From positions 186,001 to 250,000 of the forward strand of contig NZ_JBHLWM010000012.1 in assembly GCF_042432815.1 (NCBI RefSeq): a stretch of 64,000 nucleotides of DNA, given 5' to 3'. The notes beneath the pieces were generated by a model. It saw nothing but the letters and a program-made list of their open reading frames with translations, had not been told where the DNA came from and did no database searches. This DNA comes from Rhodopseudomonas telluris (lineage in GTDB: Bacteria > Pseudomonadota > Alphaproteobacteria > Rhizobiales > Xanthobacteraceae). Positions 35,272 through 43,107 of this stretch are shown here, piece by piece. A program made the translations under genes and the position numbers. Every line of letters starts with the position of its first letter. The first letter of the stretch is position 1.

Positions 35272-35769
35272 TCAGGCGGCGCGGCCCGTGAACTCGGCCA
35301 CCCATCCCGACGCGTCGCTGAGATAGCGGACCGCTTTGATCCGCCGCGACTCGGTGAGGCGGAAATTGTGCTCGAGACCAGCCGGCACGACGACAAAGTC
35401 GCCGCGGCCGACGAACAGATCGGCCCGGCGGCCGTCGACGATCACGCCGAAGATGCCCTGGCCGTCGAGAATGTGGCGAATTTCGTCGCCCGGATGACGA
35501 TGCCAGCCCTCGAATTTGCTGGCGAGCTGTTCGTTATCCTTGCGGCTCGGATGCAGCACGATCAGGTCGCGCGACGGAAAGTCGGGGCGCGGCGGCAGCG
35601 CGGCGAGCACATCGCGTGTCGCCTCGTCGTCGAGCAGCTCGCGTTCGAGCAGCGGAGCCAGCGCCGCCGGCACGTCGCGCCGTTCGACGATGATGCCGAA
35701 GGCGGCAGCGAGCGTCGTGAGATCGTCAGCAGTCGCTTCGCGACCGTCCTCGAACAGAAGCCTGGCCAT
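35272..35769 (-). CDS. Acireductone-dioxygenase-like cupin
   Basis: A 165-residue cupin with the metal ligands of acireductone dioxygenase (MtnD): H90-x-H92-x3-E96 in GWHRHPGDEIRH and H134 in PAGLEHNF. MtnD acts in the methionine salvage pathway, splitting acireductone with O2. Identity as true MtnD is uncertain because the flanking sequence is divergent. It lies 40 bases downstream of the nifB-like gene on the same strand, so it is likely in the same transcript. That ties the cofactor genes to sulfur metabolism. Confidence 0.78.
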   Translation of the reverse strand: MARLLFEDGREATADDLTTLAAAFGIIVERRDVPAALAPLLERELLDDEATRDVLAALPPRPDFPSRDLIVLHPSRKDNEQLASKFEGWHRHPGDEIRHILDGQGIFGVIVDGRRADLFVGRGDFVVVPAGLEHNFRLTESRRIKAVRYLSDASGWVAEFTGRAA

Positions 35770-35791
35770 GAGATTCGATGTTCCTTGTTGC

Positions 35792-35802
35792 GGGGGGGGG
35801 GG
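35792..35802. repeat. Homopolymer tract of 11 G
   Basis: Poly-G (poly-C on the coding strand) in the 40-base gap between the nifB-like stop codon and the cupin start. Tracts of this length are prone to slippage, but its position between genes does not shift a reading frame. Confidence 0.9.
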
Positions 35803-35809
35803 CTTGGGG

Positions 35810-36736
35810 TCAGCTGTGCGAGAAGGTCGGATGGGCGGCGAGGCCGTCCCCGTAAAGTTCGGCGACGTAGTCGGTGAGGCCGGAGACGCCGCAGGCATCG
35901 GCCCGGCATGGCTTGCAGTCGTGGAACACGCGCAGGTGACACTCCGCCTCGGCGCGGGCGACGTAACGCTTCATCAGGCCCGGAGCGGGCAGGTGGGCGA
36001 ACCGGTGCTGCGGGATCAGCGGGATGATGTTGATCAGCTGTGCGCCGGCCGCGGCGACCCGCGCGGCGATATCGCCGATATGATCCTCGTTGACCGTCGG
36101 GATCAGAACCGTGTTGACCTTGATCGTGAGTCCGCGCGCCGCTGCCCGCGCGATGCCAGCGAGCTGATTGGCGATCAGGCGTTCGCCCGCCGCGACGCCG
36201 TCGAGGCGATGGCGGTGCCAGGCAATCTTGGGCGTGATCTGCGCCTGGATGGCCGGATCGACGGCGTTGACGGTGACGGTCAGCGTTTCGACGCCGAGCT
36301 GGGCGATCTGATCGATGGATTCGGGCAGCATCAGGCCGTTGGTCGACAGGCAGAGCGTGAGATTCGGCCAGCGCGACCGCACGCGCGCGAAGACGTCGAG
36401 CGCATGCTCGCTGGCCAGCGGATCGCCGGGGCCGGCAATGCCCACGACGGACAGCGTAGGGCACGATTCCACGGCGCGCTCGACGATCGCCACGGCCTGG
36501 TCCGGCGTCAGCAGCCGCGCCGCGCTCGCCGGCCGCGGATCCTGGCGACCAAAGTCCCGTTTGCAGAACGCGCAATCGATGTTGCAGTCCGGACTGACCG
36601 GCAGATGCAGCCGCTCCGCCTGCGCGTGACCCTCAGGTGTCGGGCTGAAACAGGGATGGCGATCTTCCAGCGCAGGGACCGCCGGCGTGGGCGCCGGCTG
36701 GGCGTCTCGGGCGATCGATCCGATGCGGACGGTCAT
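35810..36736 (-). CDS. nifB: NifB-type radical SAM protein (core only)
   Basis: A 308-residue protein matching the catalytic half of NifB, which fuses two [4Fe-4S] clusters and inserts carbide to make the 8Fe core (NifB-co). Visible marks are RHPCF (Cys29), the radical SAM motif C51-x3-C55-x2-C58, GIAGPGDPLAS, LCLSTNGLMLP, and the second-cluster segment DCKPCRADAC (Cys274, Cys277). The C-terminal NifX domain of many NifB proteins is missing and is encoded separately just upstream, with an ATGA overlap. Position beside the nitrogenase-like locus suggests a dedicated cofactor maker. A second nifB for a true nitrogenase may exist elsewhere. Confidence 0.9.
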   Translation of the reverse strand: MTVRIGSIARDAQPAPTPAVPALEDRHPCFSPTPEGHAQAERLHLPVSPDCNIDCAFCKRDFGRQDPRPASAARLLTPDQAVAIVERAVESCPTLSVVGIAGPGDPLASEHALDVFARVRSRWPNLTLCLSTNGLMLPESIDQIAQLGVETLTVTVNAVDPAIQAQITPKIAWHRHRLDGVAAGERLIANQLAGIARAAARGLTIKVNTVLIPTVNEDHIGDIAARVAAAGAQLINIIPLIPQHRFAHLPAPGLMKRYVARAEAECHLRVFHDCKPCRADACGVSGLTDYVAELYGDGLAAHPTFSHS

Positions 36737-37113
36737 GCGGCGTGCCGCCCGTGCAGCAGTGTGCTGCCTGTGAGTTCGCGGACGACCGCGTCAACGGTGT
36801 CGTCGGTCTCGAAAACGAGGATGCCGAGTGCGTTGAGCCGATTGATTCCGCATTCGCCGATCTTTGCGACGACGACCGCGCGGCAATCGGCGACGAGATC
36901 GACCGAAACGTCGAGCGGATCGCGCCGCTGCTCGCTGCGATCCGCGCCGCAGGCCGGCGTATTCCGCCTCGTTTCGAGAAGCCGCGCCTGCGGGCCGGAC
37001 ATGTCCCAGATCTGGAACTGCAGCGCATAGCCGAAATGATCAGTGGCGCCGACGCCATTGCCGGTTGCGATGGCGATCTTGATCTGTCCGGCGTCGTTGG
37101 GCGGCAGTTTCAT
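36733..37113 (-). CDS. NifX/NafY-like cofactor-binding protein
   Basis: A 126-residue protein of the dinitrogenase cofactor-biosynthesis fold (NifX/NifB C-terminal type). It opens IKIAIATGNGVGATDHFGYALQFQIWD, with the HFG motif that marks the family, and ends with VAKIGECGINRLNALGILVFETDDTVD. It overlaps the nifB-like gene by an ATGA, so translation is coupled. Members bind and hand over nitrogenase cofactor precursors. Here it would be the split-off partner of the truncated NifB. Confidence 0.85.
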   Translation of the reverse strand: MKLPPNDAGQIKIAIATGNGVGATDHFGYALQFQIWDMSGPQARLLETRRNTPACGADRSEQRRDPLDVSVDLVADCRAVVVAKIGECGINRLNALGILVFETDDTVDAVVRELTGSTLLHGRHAA

Positions 37114-37144
37114 CCAGGGCTATCCGGTCGGTGATCGGAGAAGG

Positions 37145-37165
37145 CGTTCCGCCTCGAGCGGAACG
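37145..37165. promoter_or_regulatory. Perfect dyad upstream of the NifX-like gene
   Basis: CGTTCCGC - ctcga - GCGGAACG, 32 bases before the start of the NifX-like gene and between divergent genes. Position suits a regulator's operator or an RNA hairpin. No matching site was noticed upstream of the other nif-like genes. Confidence 0.4.
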
Positions 37166-37583
37166 AGCCACCAATTAGTTAGCGCGTCCTGGAGAGGAAT
37201 GTCTTTCGTTGTATGGCTGTCGAGACTAACTGCGTTCTCTCGATTGCGGATTCCTTTCCATGCGATGCTAAGCCGATGCGATTTTGGTATCTTGTTGCCG
37301 TTTTGATCGCTCCGCAGTGGCCAGCGGCATAACGCGTCTAACGTCGGTCGATCTTTCCAACCGCACCTTGCTGGCTCCCTACGAAGGCACGGCCGAATGC
37401 CGGAAATAAATCAGTCGTCACTTCAGTCGATTTCAAAACAAAGCGGCTGCGATAGCGGCCCTGATGTCGTGTTCGTTCTGAACTACGCGGCGCGTATTGA
37501 CGCTGCGGAGGGGTAGGGATCACTGTGGTCGTGATCGAACGGGCCGACGCGACCACGGCGGCGGCAAAGCAGAAAGACGAATC
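37166..37583. other. Divergent promoter region (nifX-like / cystathionine beta-synthase)
   Basis: Non-coding, with an AT-richer middle (TTCTCTCGATTGCGGATTCC and TTGTTGCCGTTTTGATCGC). I cannot name a promoter class with confidence; no consensus sigma-54 -24/-12 box with correct spacing was found. Confidence 0.4.
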
Positions 37584-38981
37584 GTGAGTCTGGCTGAATT
37601 CGCGGAGACGACTCATCGCGTTCCTGCCGGTGTGCTGGACCTGATCGGCAATACGCCGCTGGTCGAGTTGACGCGGCTCGACGCCGGCCCATGTCGGCTG
37701 TTCGCGAAACTCGAAGGGCAGAACCCCGGTGGCTCGATCAAGGATCGGCCGGCCCTGGCCATGATCGAGGCGTTTGAGCGCAGCGGCGAACTGAGACCGG
37801 GCGGCACGCTGGTGGAGGCGACCGCCGGCAACACCGGGCTCGGCCTGGCGCTGATTGCGGCGCTCAAGGGCTATCGTTTGGTCCTGGTGATCCCCGACAA
37901 GATGAGCCGTGAGAAGGTGCTGCACCTCAAGGCGATGGGCGCCGAGGTGGTGATGACCCGCTCCGATGTGGGCAAGGGCCATCCGGCCTACTATCAGGAT
38001 CTTGCCGCGAAGATTACGTCCGAGACTCCCGGCGCGGTGTTCGTCAATCAATTCGCCAATCCGGCCAATCCGCTGGCGCATGAATCCGGCACCGCGCCGG
38101 AGATCTGGGATCAGATGGATCGCAGGGTTGATGCGGTCGTGTGCGGCATCGGCTCCGGCGGTACGCTGACCGGCATCGCCCGGTTCTTCGCGCGCGCCTC
38201 GCCGTCGACCGAGATCATTCTCGCAGACCCGCAGGGGTCGGTGCTGGTCGACGTCGTCGAGGGGCGGATGCCGGGGCCGGTCGGCAACTGGCTGGTCGAG
38301 GGCATCGGCGAGGACTTTGTGCCGGCCAATGCCGAGTTGCGGCTGGTCAGCCGCGGGTATTCCGTGAGCGATGCGGAGTCGTTTCACGCCGCGCGCGAAC
38401 TGCTCCGCAAGGAGGGCATTCTGGCGGGCTCCTCGTCGGGGACCTTGCTGGCGGCCGCGATGCGCTATTGCCGTGAACAGCAACGCCCCAAGCGCGTCGT
38501 CACGCTGCTGCCGGACGGCGGCAACAAATATCTGTCGAAGATGTTCAACGACACCTGGATGGCCGATCAAGGCTTCGTCGCGCGGCGCCACGACGGCGAC
38601 CTGCGCGATCTGATCGTGCGGCGCCACGACGAGGGTGCGTCGATCACGGTCGGCCCCGACGACACGCTGAACTTCGCCTATTCGCGGATGAAGCTCTACG
38701 AAGTGTCGCAGCTTCCGGTGCTCGTCGACGATCGGGTGGTCGGGATCATCGACGAATCCGATCTGCTGATGGCGACGATCGGCGATCCGGCGAAGTTCGC
38801 CGAGCCCGTCAAGCTTGCGATGAGCACGCGCGTCGAGACGGTGCAGCCGTCGGCTCCGTTCGAGAGTCTGATGCCGGTGTTCAACCGCGGCCACGTCGTT
38901 GTCGTGGTCGATGGCGCGCGGTTCCTCGGCCTCATCACCCGCATCGACCTGATCAACCACCTGCGCAGCAAAGTGCACTGA
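37584..38981 (+). CDS. Cystathionine beta-synthase with CBS-domain pair
   Basis: A 465-residue PLP enzyme. The catalytic lysine is K53 (NPGGSIKDRPA); the glycine loop CGIGSGGTLTGIA binds the phosphate, and ATAGNTGLGLALIA is the usual substrate loop. The last 130 residues form two CBS domains, usually regulatory (often AdoMet or nucleotide). It condenses serine (or acetylserine) with homocysteine to give cystathionine, or runs related thiol exchanges. Start GTG 37584. The cystathionine gamma-lyase gene begins 14 bases after its stop, so they form an operon. Confidence 0.9.
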   Translation: MSLAEFAETTHRVPAGVLDLIGNTPLVELTRLDAGPCRLFAKLEGQNPGGSIKDRPALAMIEAFERSGELRPGGTLVEATAGNTGLGLALIAALKGYRLVLVIPDKMSREKVLHLKAMGAEVVMTRSDVGKGHPAYYQDLAAKITSETPGAVFVNQFANPANPLAHESGTAPEIWDQMDRRVDAVVCGIGSGGTLTGIARFFARASPSTEIILADPQGSVLVDVVEGRMPGPVGNWLVEGIGEDFVPANAELRLVSRGYSVSDAESFHAARELLRKEGILAGSSSGTLLAAAMRYCREQQRPKRVVTLLPDGGNKYLSKMFNDTWMADQGFVARRHDGDLRDLIVRRHDEGASITVGPDDTLNFAYSRMKLYEVSQLPVLVDDRVVGIIDESDLLMATIGDPAKFAEPVKLAMSTRVETVQPSAPFESLMPVFNRGHVVVVVDGARFLGLITRIDLINHLRSKVH

Positions 38982-38995
38982 CGAGGCTTTTCGAC

Positions 38996-40168
38996 ATGGA
39001 CAAACCGACCAATCTCCGTCCGCGCGGTGCCAACACCCGCGCGGTGCACGGCGGCCAGCGCTACGATCCGTCGACCGGCGCGGTGACGACGCCGATCTAC
39101 GCGACCTCGACGTTCGTACAGTCGGCACCCGGCGTGCATCAGGGTTACGAATACGCGCGGTCGCAAAACCCGACCCGCGCCGCGTTCGAGGCCGCGATCG
39201 CCGATGCCGAGCGCGGCCACGCCGGCTTTGCCTTCGCGTCCGGCCTTGCGGCCGAAGCGGCGCTGTTGGAGATCGCCGGGCAGGGCAGTCATATCGTCGC
39301 CTCTGACGATCTCTATGGCGGCAGCTGGCGGCTGTTTCATCGGGTGCGCAGCCACTCGGCGGGTCTTTCGATCACACACGTCGATCCGGCTAATCTCGAC
39401 TCGCTGCGCGATGCGATCCGGCCGAACACCGCTTTCATCTGGATCGAGACGCCGAGCAATCCGACGCTGCGGCTCGCCGACCTCGAGGCGATCGCCGCGA
39501 TCGGACGTGAGCGCGGCGTGCTCACCGTGGTCGACAACACCTTCGCATCGCCGGCGGTTCAGCGACCGCTGGATCACGGCATCGATATCGTGGTGCATTC
39601 GGTGACCAAGTATATCGGCGGCCATTCCGACATCGTCGGCGGCGCTATCGTGGTGCGCGATCCGGACCTGGCGCAGAAGCTGCAATTCCTGCAGAACGCC
39701 ACCGGCGGAATCCTCGATCCGTTTTCGAGTTTCCTGGCGCTGCGCGGCATCAAGACGTTGCCGCTGCGGGTGCAGCGTCACAGCAGCAACGCGCTCGCCG
39801 TGGCGCGGTGGCTCGATGCCCATCCCAAGGTCGAGGGGGTGGTCTATCCCGGCCTCAATCATCATCCGCAGCATGCCCTCGCGGTGCGGCAGATGAACGG
39901 CGGCGGCGGCATGATCGCCGCCTATCTGAAGGCCGACGATCAGCAGGTCGTCGATGTGCTGGGCCGCTTCAAGCTGTTCGCGCTGGCCGAAAGTCTGGGA
40001 GCGGTCGAGAGCCTGGTCGGGCAGCCGTGGAGCATGAGCCACGGTTCGCTGCCAGAGGCCGATCGGCTGGCGCGCGACATCCGGCCCAATTTGATCCGGC
40101 TGTCGATCGGCATCGAAGACGTCGAGGACCTGACCGACGATCTCGAACAGGCGCTCTCCATTCTCTAG
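38996..40168 (+). CDS. Cystathionine gamma-lyase/synthase family PLP enzyme
   Basis: A 390-residue member of the Cys/Met-metabolism PLP family. PLP lysine in HSVTKYIGGHSD; YEYARSQNPTR and VVDNTFASPAVQRPL are family signatures, and the C-terminal IRLSIGIEDVEDL is typical. Paired with cystathionine beta-synthase (14-base gap), it is most simply a gamma-lyase producing cysteine, 2-oxobutyrate and ammonia (reverse transsulfuration). The exact specificity cannot be read from sequence. Confidence 0.9.
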   Translation: MDKPTNLRPRGANTRAVHGGQRYDPSTGAVTTPIYATSTFVQSAPGVHQGYEYARSQNPTRAAFEAAIADAERGHAGFAFASGLAAEAALLEIAGQGSHIVASDDLYGGSWRLFHRVRSHSAGLSITHVDPANLDSLRDAIRPNTAFIWIETPSNPTLRLADLEAIAAIGRERGVLTVVDNTFASPAVQRPLDHGIDIVVHSVTKYIGGHSDIVGGAIVVRDPDLAQKLQFLQNATGGILDPFSSFLALRGIKTLPLRVQRHSSNALAVARWLDAHPKVEGVVYPGLNHHPQHALAVRQMNGGGGMIAAYLKADDQQVVDVLGRFKLFALAESLGAVESLVGQPWSMSHGSLPEADRLARDIRPNLIRLSIGIEDVEDLTDDLEQALSIL

Positions 40169-40190
40169 CCGCGTCCGCCACCCCCCGCCG

Positions 40191-41237
40191 CTAATAAGCG
40201 GCGGCGAGACCCGGCTGGATCGTGTACTCCTCGAGGAGATCGGCGTGATGGCGCTGGGCGACGTCCGGGTGCGACCGGAGCCGGCCCTTGAGATAGTTGC
40301 GCCCAACATCGCGGAACAATGGGTTCTGCGGATCCTGGGTGACGCCGCGAGCGTAGTCGGCGAGTTCGGGTGGCAGCGTGAGCTGTGGCACGGTGGCGTC
40401 GAGCCGCGCGCCGAGAAAGAACGCGACCGACAGCCGGTCGGTGCCCGGCGGCGGGGACACCACGCGATGGACATTGGCGCGGAGCGCGCCATTCGACGCC
40501 AGTTCGAGAATTTCACCGATATTGACGACGAATGAGCCGGGCAGCGGCGGCGCATCGATCCAGCCATCGTCAGTCTCGACCTGCAGGCCGGCGACGCTGT
40601 CCTGCAACAGGATGGTGACGAAGCCGGAGTCCTTGTGGGCGCCGACGCCTTGGTCGCTGTCGCCTGCGCTGCGCCCGGGATAGCGGATCAGCTTGATGAG
40701 CTGATTCGGTGCGGGCGCGTAGATCGGCTCGAACACGTCTTCCGACTGGCCGAGCGCGGCGGCGAATACGCGCAGCACCTTGATCGCCAGCGCGGTCACC
40801 TCCTGCTGATAGCGCAGCAACAGCGGCTTCAGCTCCGGCTGCGCAGCGGGCCATTGGTTGGGACCTTGCAGACGCGTCCACGGCGGCGCAGAGCGGCTGA
40901 ACGGAAACGCCTCGCGCTCGGCGCCGACGTCGAGCTGTTCCCGCCAATCGGGCTGACCACGGGTGAATTCGCGGCCGGCGCGGGTATAGCCCCGGAAATG
41001 GGGCGAGTTGATCATCTCGACACCGAGCTTGTCGGACTCCGGCAGCGCAAAGAAATTACGCGACGCGATCAGTACGTCTCGGATCAGGCGATCCGAAATT
41101 CCGTGTCCGGTCAGGTAGAAAAATCCTGGGCCAAACGCTGCGTCGCGGACGTCGCGAAGAAACTCCGCGCGTTGCGCCGTGTCGCTGCGAAATCGGCCAA
41201 GATCGAGCACTGGAAGAGGCAAGGACGAAGCGGACAT
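40191..41237 (-). CDS. 2-oxoglutarate/Fe(II) oxygenase (IPNS-like)
   Basis: A 348-residue protein with the double-stranded beta-helix of the isopenicillin-N-synthase/ACC-oxidase/ethylene-forming-enzyme group. Metal facial triad: His and Asp in GAHKDSGF and a distal His in NVHRVVSPP; the 2OG-binding Arg/Ser pair is DRLSVAFF. The N-terminal DIOX_N domain carries FFYLTGHGIS. Encoded convergently to the cystathionine operon. Substrate unknown; its family includes ethylene-forming enzymes, but the sequence alone does not support that activity. Confidence 0.85.
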   Translation of the reverse strand: MSASSLPLPVLDLGRFRSDTAQRAEFLRDVRDAAFGPGFFYLTGHGISDRLIRDVLIASRNFFALPESDKLGVEMINSPHFRGYTRAGREFTRGQPDWREQLDVGAEREAFPFSRSAPPWTRLQGPNQWPAAQPELKPLLLRYQQEVTALAIKVLRVFAAALGQSEDVFEPIYAPAPNQLIKLIRYPGRSAGDSDQGVGAHKDSGFVTILLQDSVAGLQVETDDGWIDAPPLPGSFVVNIGEILELASNGALRANVHRVVSPPPGTDRLSVAFFLGARLDATVPQLTLPPELADYARGVTQDPQNPLFRDVGRNYLKGRLRSHPDVAQRHHADLLEEYTIQPGLAAAY

Positions 41238-41767
41238 TGCGAGGCTCCAACGATTGGTCCGGCGACGATGATGCGTGCGAGCGATGTAGCTGTCGAGGCA
41301 CCGACGAAAATAGCACCGGCCATGCTGTCGAGCGCGCTTGGACGGCGTATTTGTTTTACGACCACGCAGGTGCGTGGTCCGTCCTTGCTAATGACGTGAG
41401 TTGATGGCGCTTTTCGATTGGCTCTGAAGAGTCGTTTGGCGTCGGTCGGTAGGACGATGTTTGTGGTTTGTTAGCCTGTCATTGGATACCTGCCGCATTA
41501 ATCGTCCCGTTCGATGCGCGCATGCCGAATACGTTTTTCCTACAGGCGAACTAATTTGGACGAACCAACTACCCGCGCGAATTGAAAACACTGAGGTCGA
41601 TCTCTAGCATCAATTGTCGTCGAAGGAGTTTGCTCAGCTGCATTTAGCTGAGCGGAGGGTCTTTGCGCGAGATCGGAGACTGAGGTGCTGTCAGCAGCCG
41701 TATCGGTGGCGATTGGTGGCACCTGTTGGAAGTTGCAAGCCGCTGTTCAATTCTGAAGGAGCCCGTC
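41238..41767. promoter_or_regulatory. Upstream region of O-acetylhomoserine sulfhydrylase with hairpin
   Basis: Divergent promoter region of 530 bases. A perfect 8-bp hairpin GCTCAGCT - gcattt - AGCTGAGC lies at 41632-41653, about 115 bases before the start codon, preceded by GAAGGAG. It could be part of a structured leader. I could not match it convincingly to a named SAM or other riboswitch. Confidence 0.45.
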
Positions 41768-43081
41768 ATGTCGCTACAAGCCGTGCAGCCGCCGCCCCTC
41801 AGCAACATAGACACGCTGGCGCTGCACGGCGGCTCGTTCCGCGCCGATCCGGCCACCGGCGCCACGCAGGTGCCGATCTATCAGAGCACCTCGTTTGATC
41901 TGCAGACCACCGAGCGGGCCGACCGGCTGGTGAACTTCGAGGAGTTCGGCTTCGTCTATTCGCGGATCGGCAATCCGACCGCGCATGTGCTGGAAGAGCG
42001 GCTGGCGGCGCTCGAGGGTGGCGCCGCGGCGTTGGCGCTGGCGTCGGGGCAGGCGGCGGTCGCGTTGTCGGTGCTGACGCTGGTGCAGGCCGGCGACAAC
42101 ATCGTTACCGGCACGGATCTCTACGGCGGCACCTGGAATTTCTTCGCCAACCGGCTGAAGCAATTCGGCATCGAGGCGCGCTTTGTCGATCCGGCCGATC
42201 CCGAGGCATTTCGCGCCGCCACCGACGATCGGACCCGCTTGTACTTCGGCGAGACGTTGCCGAACCCCAAGCTCAACGTGTTCCCGATTCGCGAGGTCGC
42301 CGATATCGGCCGCAGCTTCGGCATCCCGCTGATCATTGACAACACCGCGGCGCCGCTGCTGGCGCGGCCGATCGACCACGGTGCGGCGATCGTGGTGCAT
42401 TCGGCCACCAAATACATTGGCGGCCACGGCACCACGATCGGCGGCGTCATCATCGACAGCGGCCTGTTCCCGTGGGAGGAGTTCGCCGACCGTCACCGGC
42501 TGATCACCGGTCCGGATCCGTCCTACAACGGCCGCACTTGGCCGGACATCGCGCGTCCCTTCGGCCCGGTCGCCTACGCCTTCGCGGCGCGCGCCGGGTT
42601 GCTCCGCGATCTCGGTCCGGCGTTGTCGCCGCAGAGTGCATTTCAGCTCATCCAGGGCGTCGAGACGCTGCCGCTGCGTATCCGCCAGCAGACCGCCAAC
42701 GCGGCGCGGATCGCCGACTATCTGGCGCAGCATCCCAAGGTCGAGAGTGTGATTTATCCCGGCCTGCAGAGCGGCGAGGCGCGACGCCGCGCCGACACGT
42801 ATTTGAAAGGCGGCTATGGCGCGCTGGTCGGGTTCGAGCTGCCGGGCGGCTTTGTCGCCGGCCGGCGCTTCATCGACTCGCTGAAGCTTTTGTTCCACGT
42901 CGCCAATATCGGCGACGCCCACAGCCTGGCAATCCATCCGTCGTCGACCACCCATGCCCAGCTCGCGCCCGACAAGCAGCTCGCCGCCGGCGTCACCCCC
43001 GGTTACGTGCGACTGTCGATCGGCATCGAGAGTGTCGACGACATCATCGCCGACATCGCCCAGGCGCTCGACGCGACCTGA
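41768..43081 (+). CDS. metY: O-acetylhomoserine sulfhydrylase
   Basis: A 437-residue PLP enzyme that joins O-acetylhomoserine with sulfide or methanethiol to give homocysteine or methionine. The PLP lysine is in VHSATKYIGGHGTTIGG, and the family signatures YSRIGNPTAHVLEERLAALEGG and AIHPSSTTHAQL (near the C-terminus) are present. Start ATG 41768 after AAGGAGCC. It lies 26 bases before the NifD-like gene on the same strand, which strongly suggests one operon, in which the enzyme would capture methanethiol released by the nitrogenase-like reductase. Confidence 0.93.
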   Translation: MSLQAVQPPPLSNIDTLALHGGSFRADPATGATQVPIYQSTSFDLQTTERADRLVNFEEFGFVYSRIGNPTAHVLEERLAALEGGAAALALASGQAAVALSVLTLVQAGDNIVTGTDLYGGTWNFFANRLKQFGIEARFVDPADPEAFRAATDDRTRLYFGETLPNPKLNVFPIREVADIGRSFGIPLIIDNTAAPLLARPIDHGAAIVVHSATKYIGGHGTTIGGVIIDSGLFPWEEFADRHRLITGPDPSYNGRTWPDIARPFGPVAYAFAARAGLLRDLGPALSPQSAFQLIQGVETLPLRIRQQTANAARIADYLAQHPKVESVIYPGLQSGEARRRADTYLKGGYGALVGFELPGGFVAGRRFIDSLKLLFHVANIGDAHSLAIHPSSTTHAQLAPDKQLAAGVTPGYVRLSIGIESVDDIIADIAQALDAT

Positions 43082-43107
43082 TCGCTCTCAGCCTCCGGGA
43101 GGCGTAC

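Noticed and set aside
41632..41720. SAM-II riboswitch before O-acetylhomoserine sulfhydrylase
   Set aside because: There is a strong hairpin, but I could not lay out the pseudoknot and conserved AGCUAAA-type core in the right orientation; kept only as a structured-leader candidate.
41690..41735. Sigma-54 promoter (TGGCAC...TTGC) before the sulfhydrylase gene
   Set aside because: TGGCACC and TTGCA are present, but the GG-GC spacing is 15 bases instead of 10.
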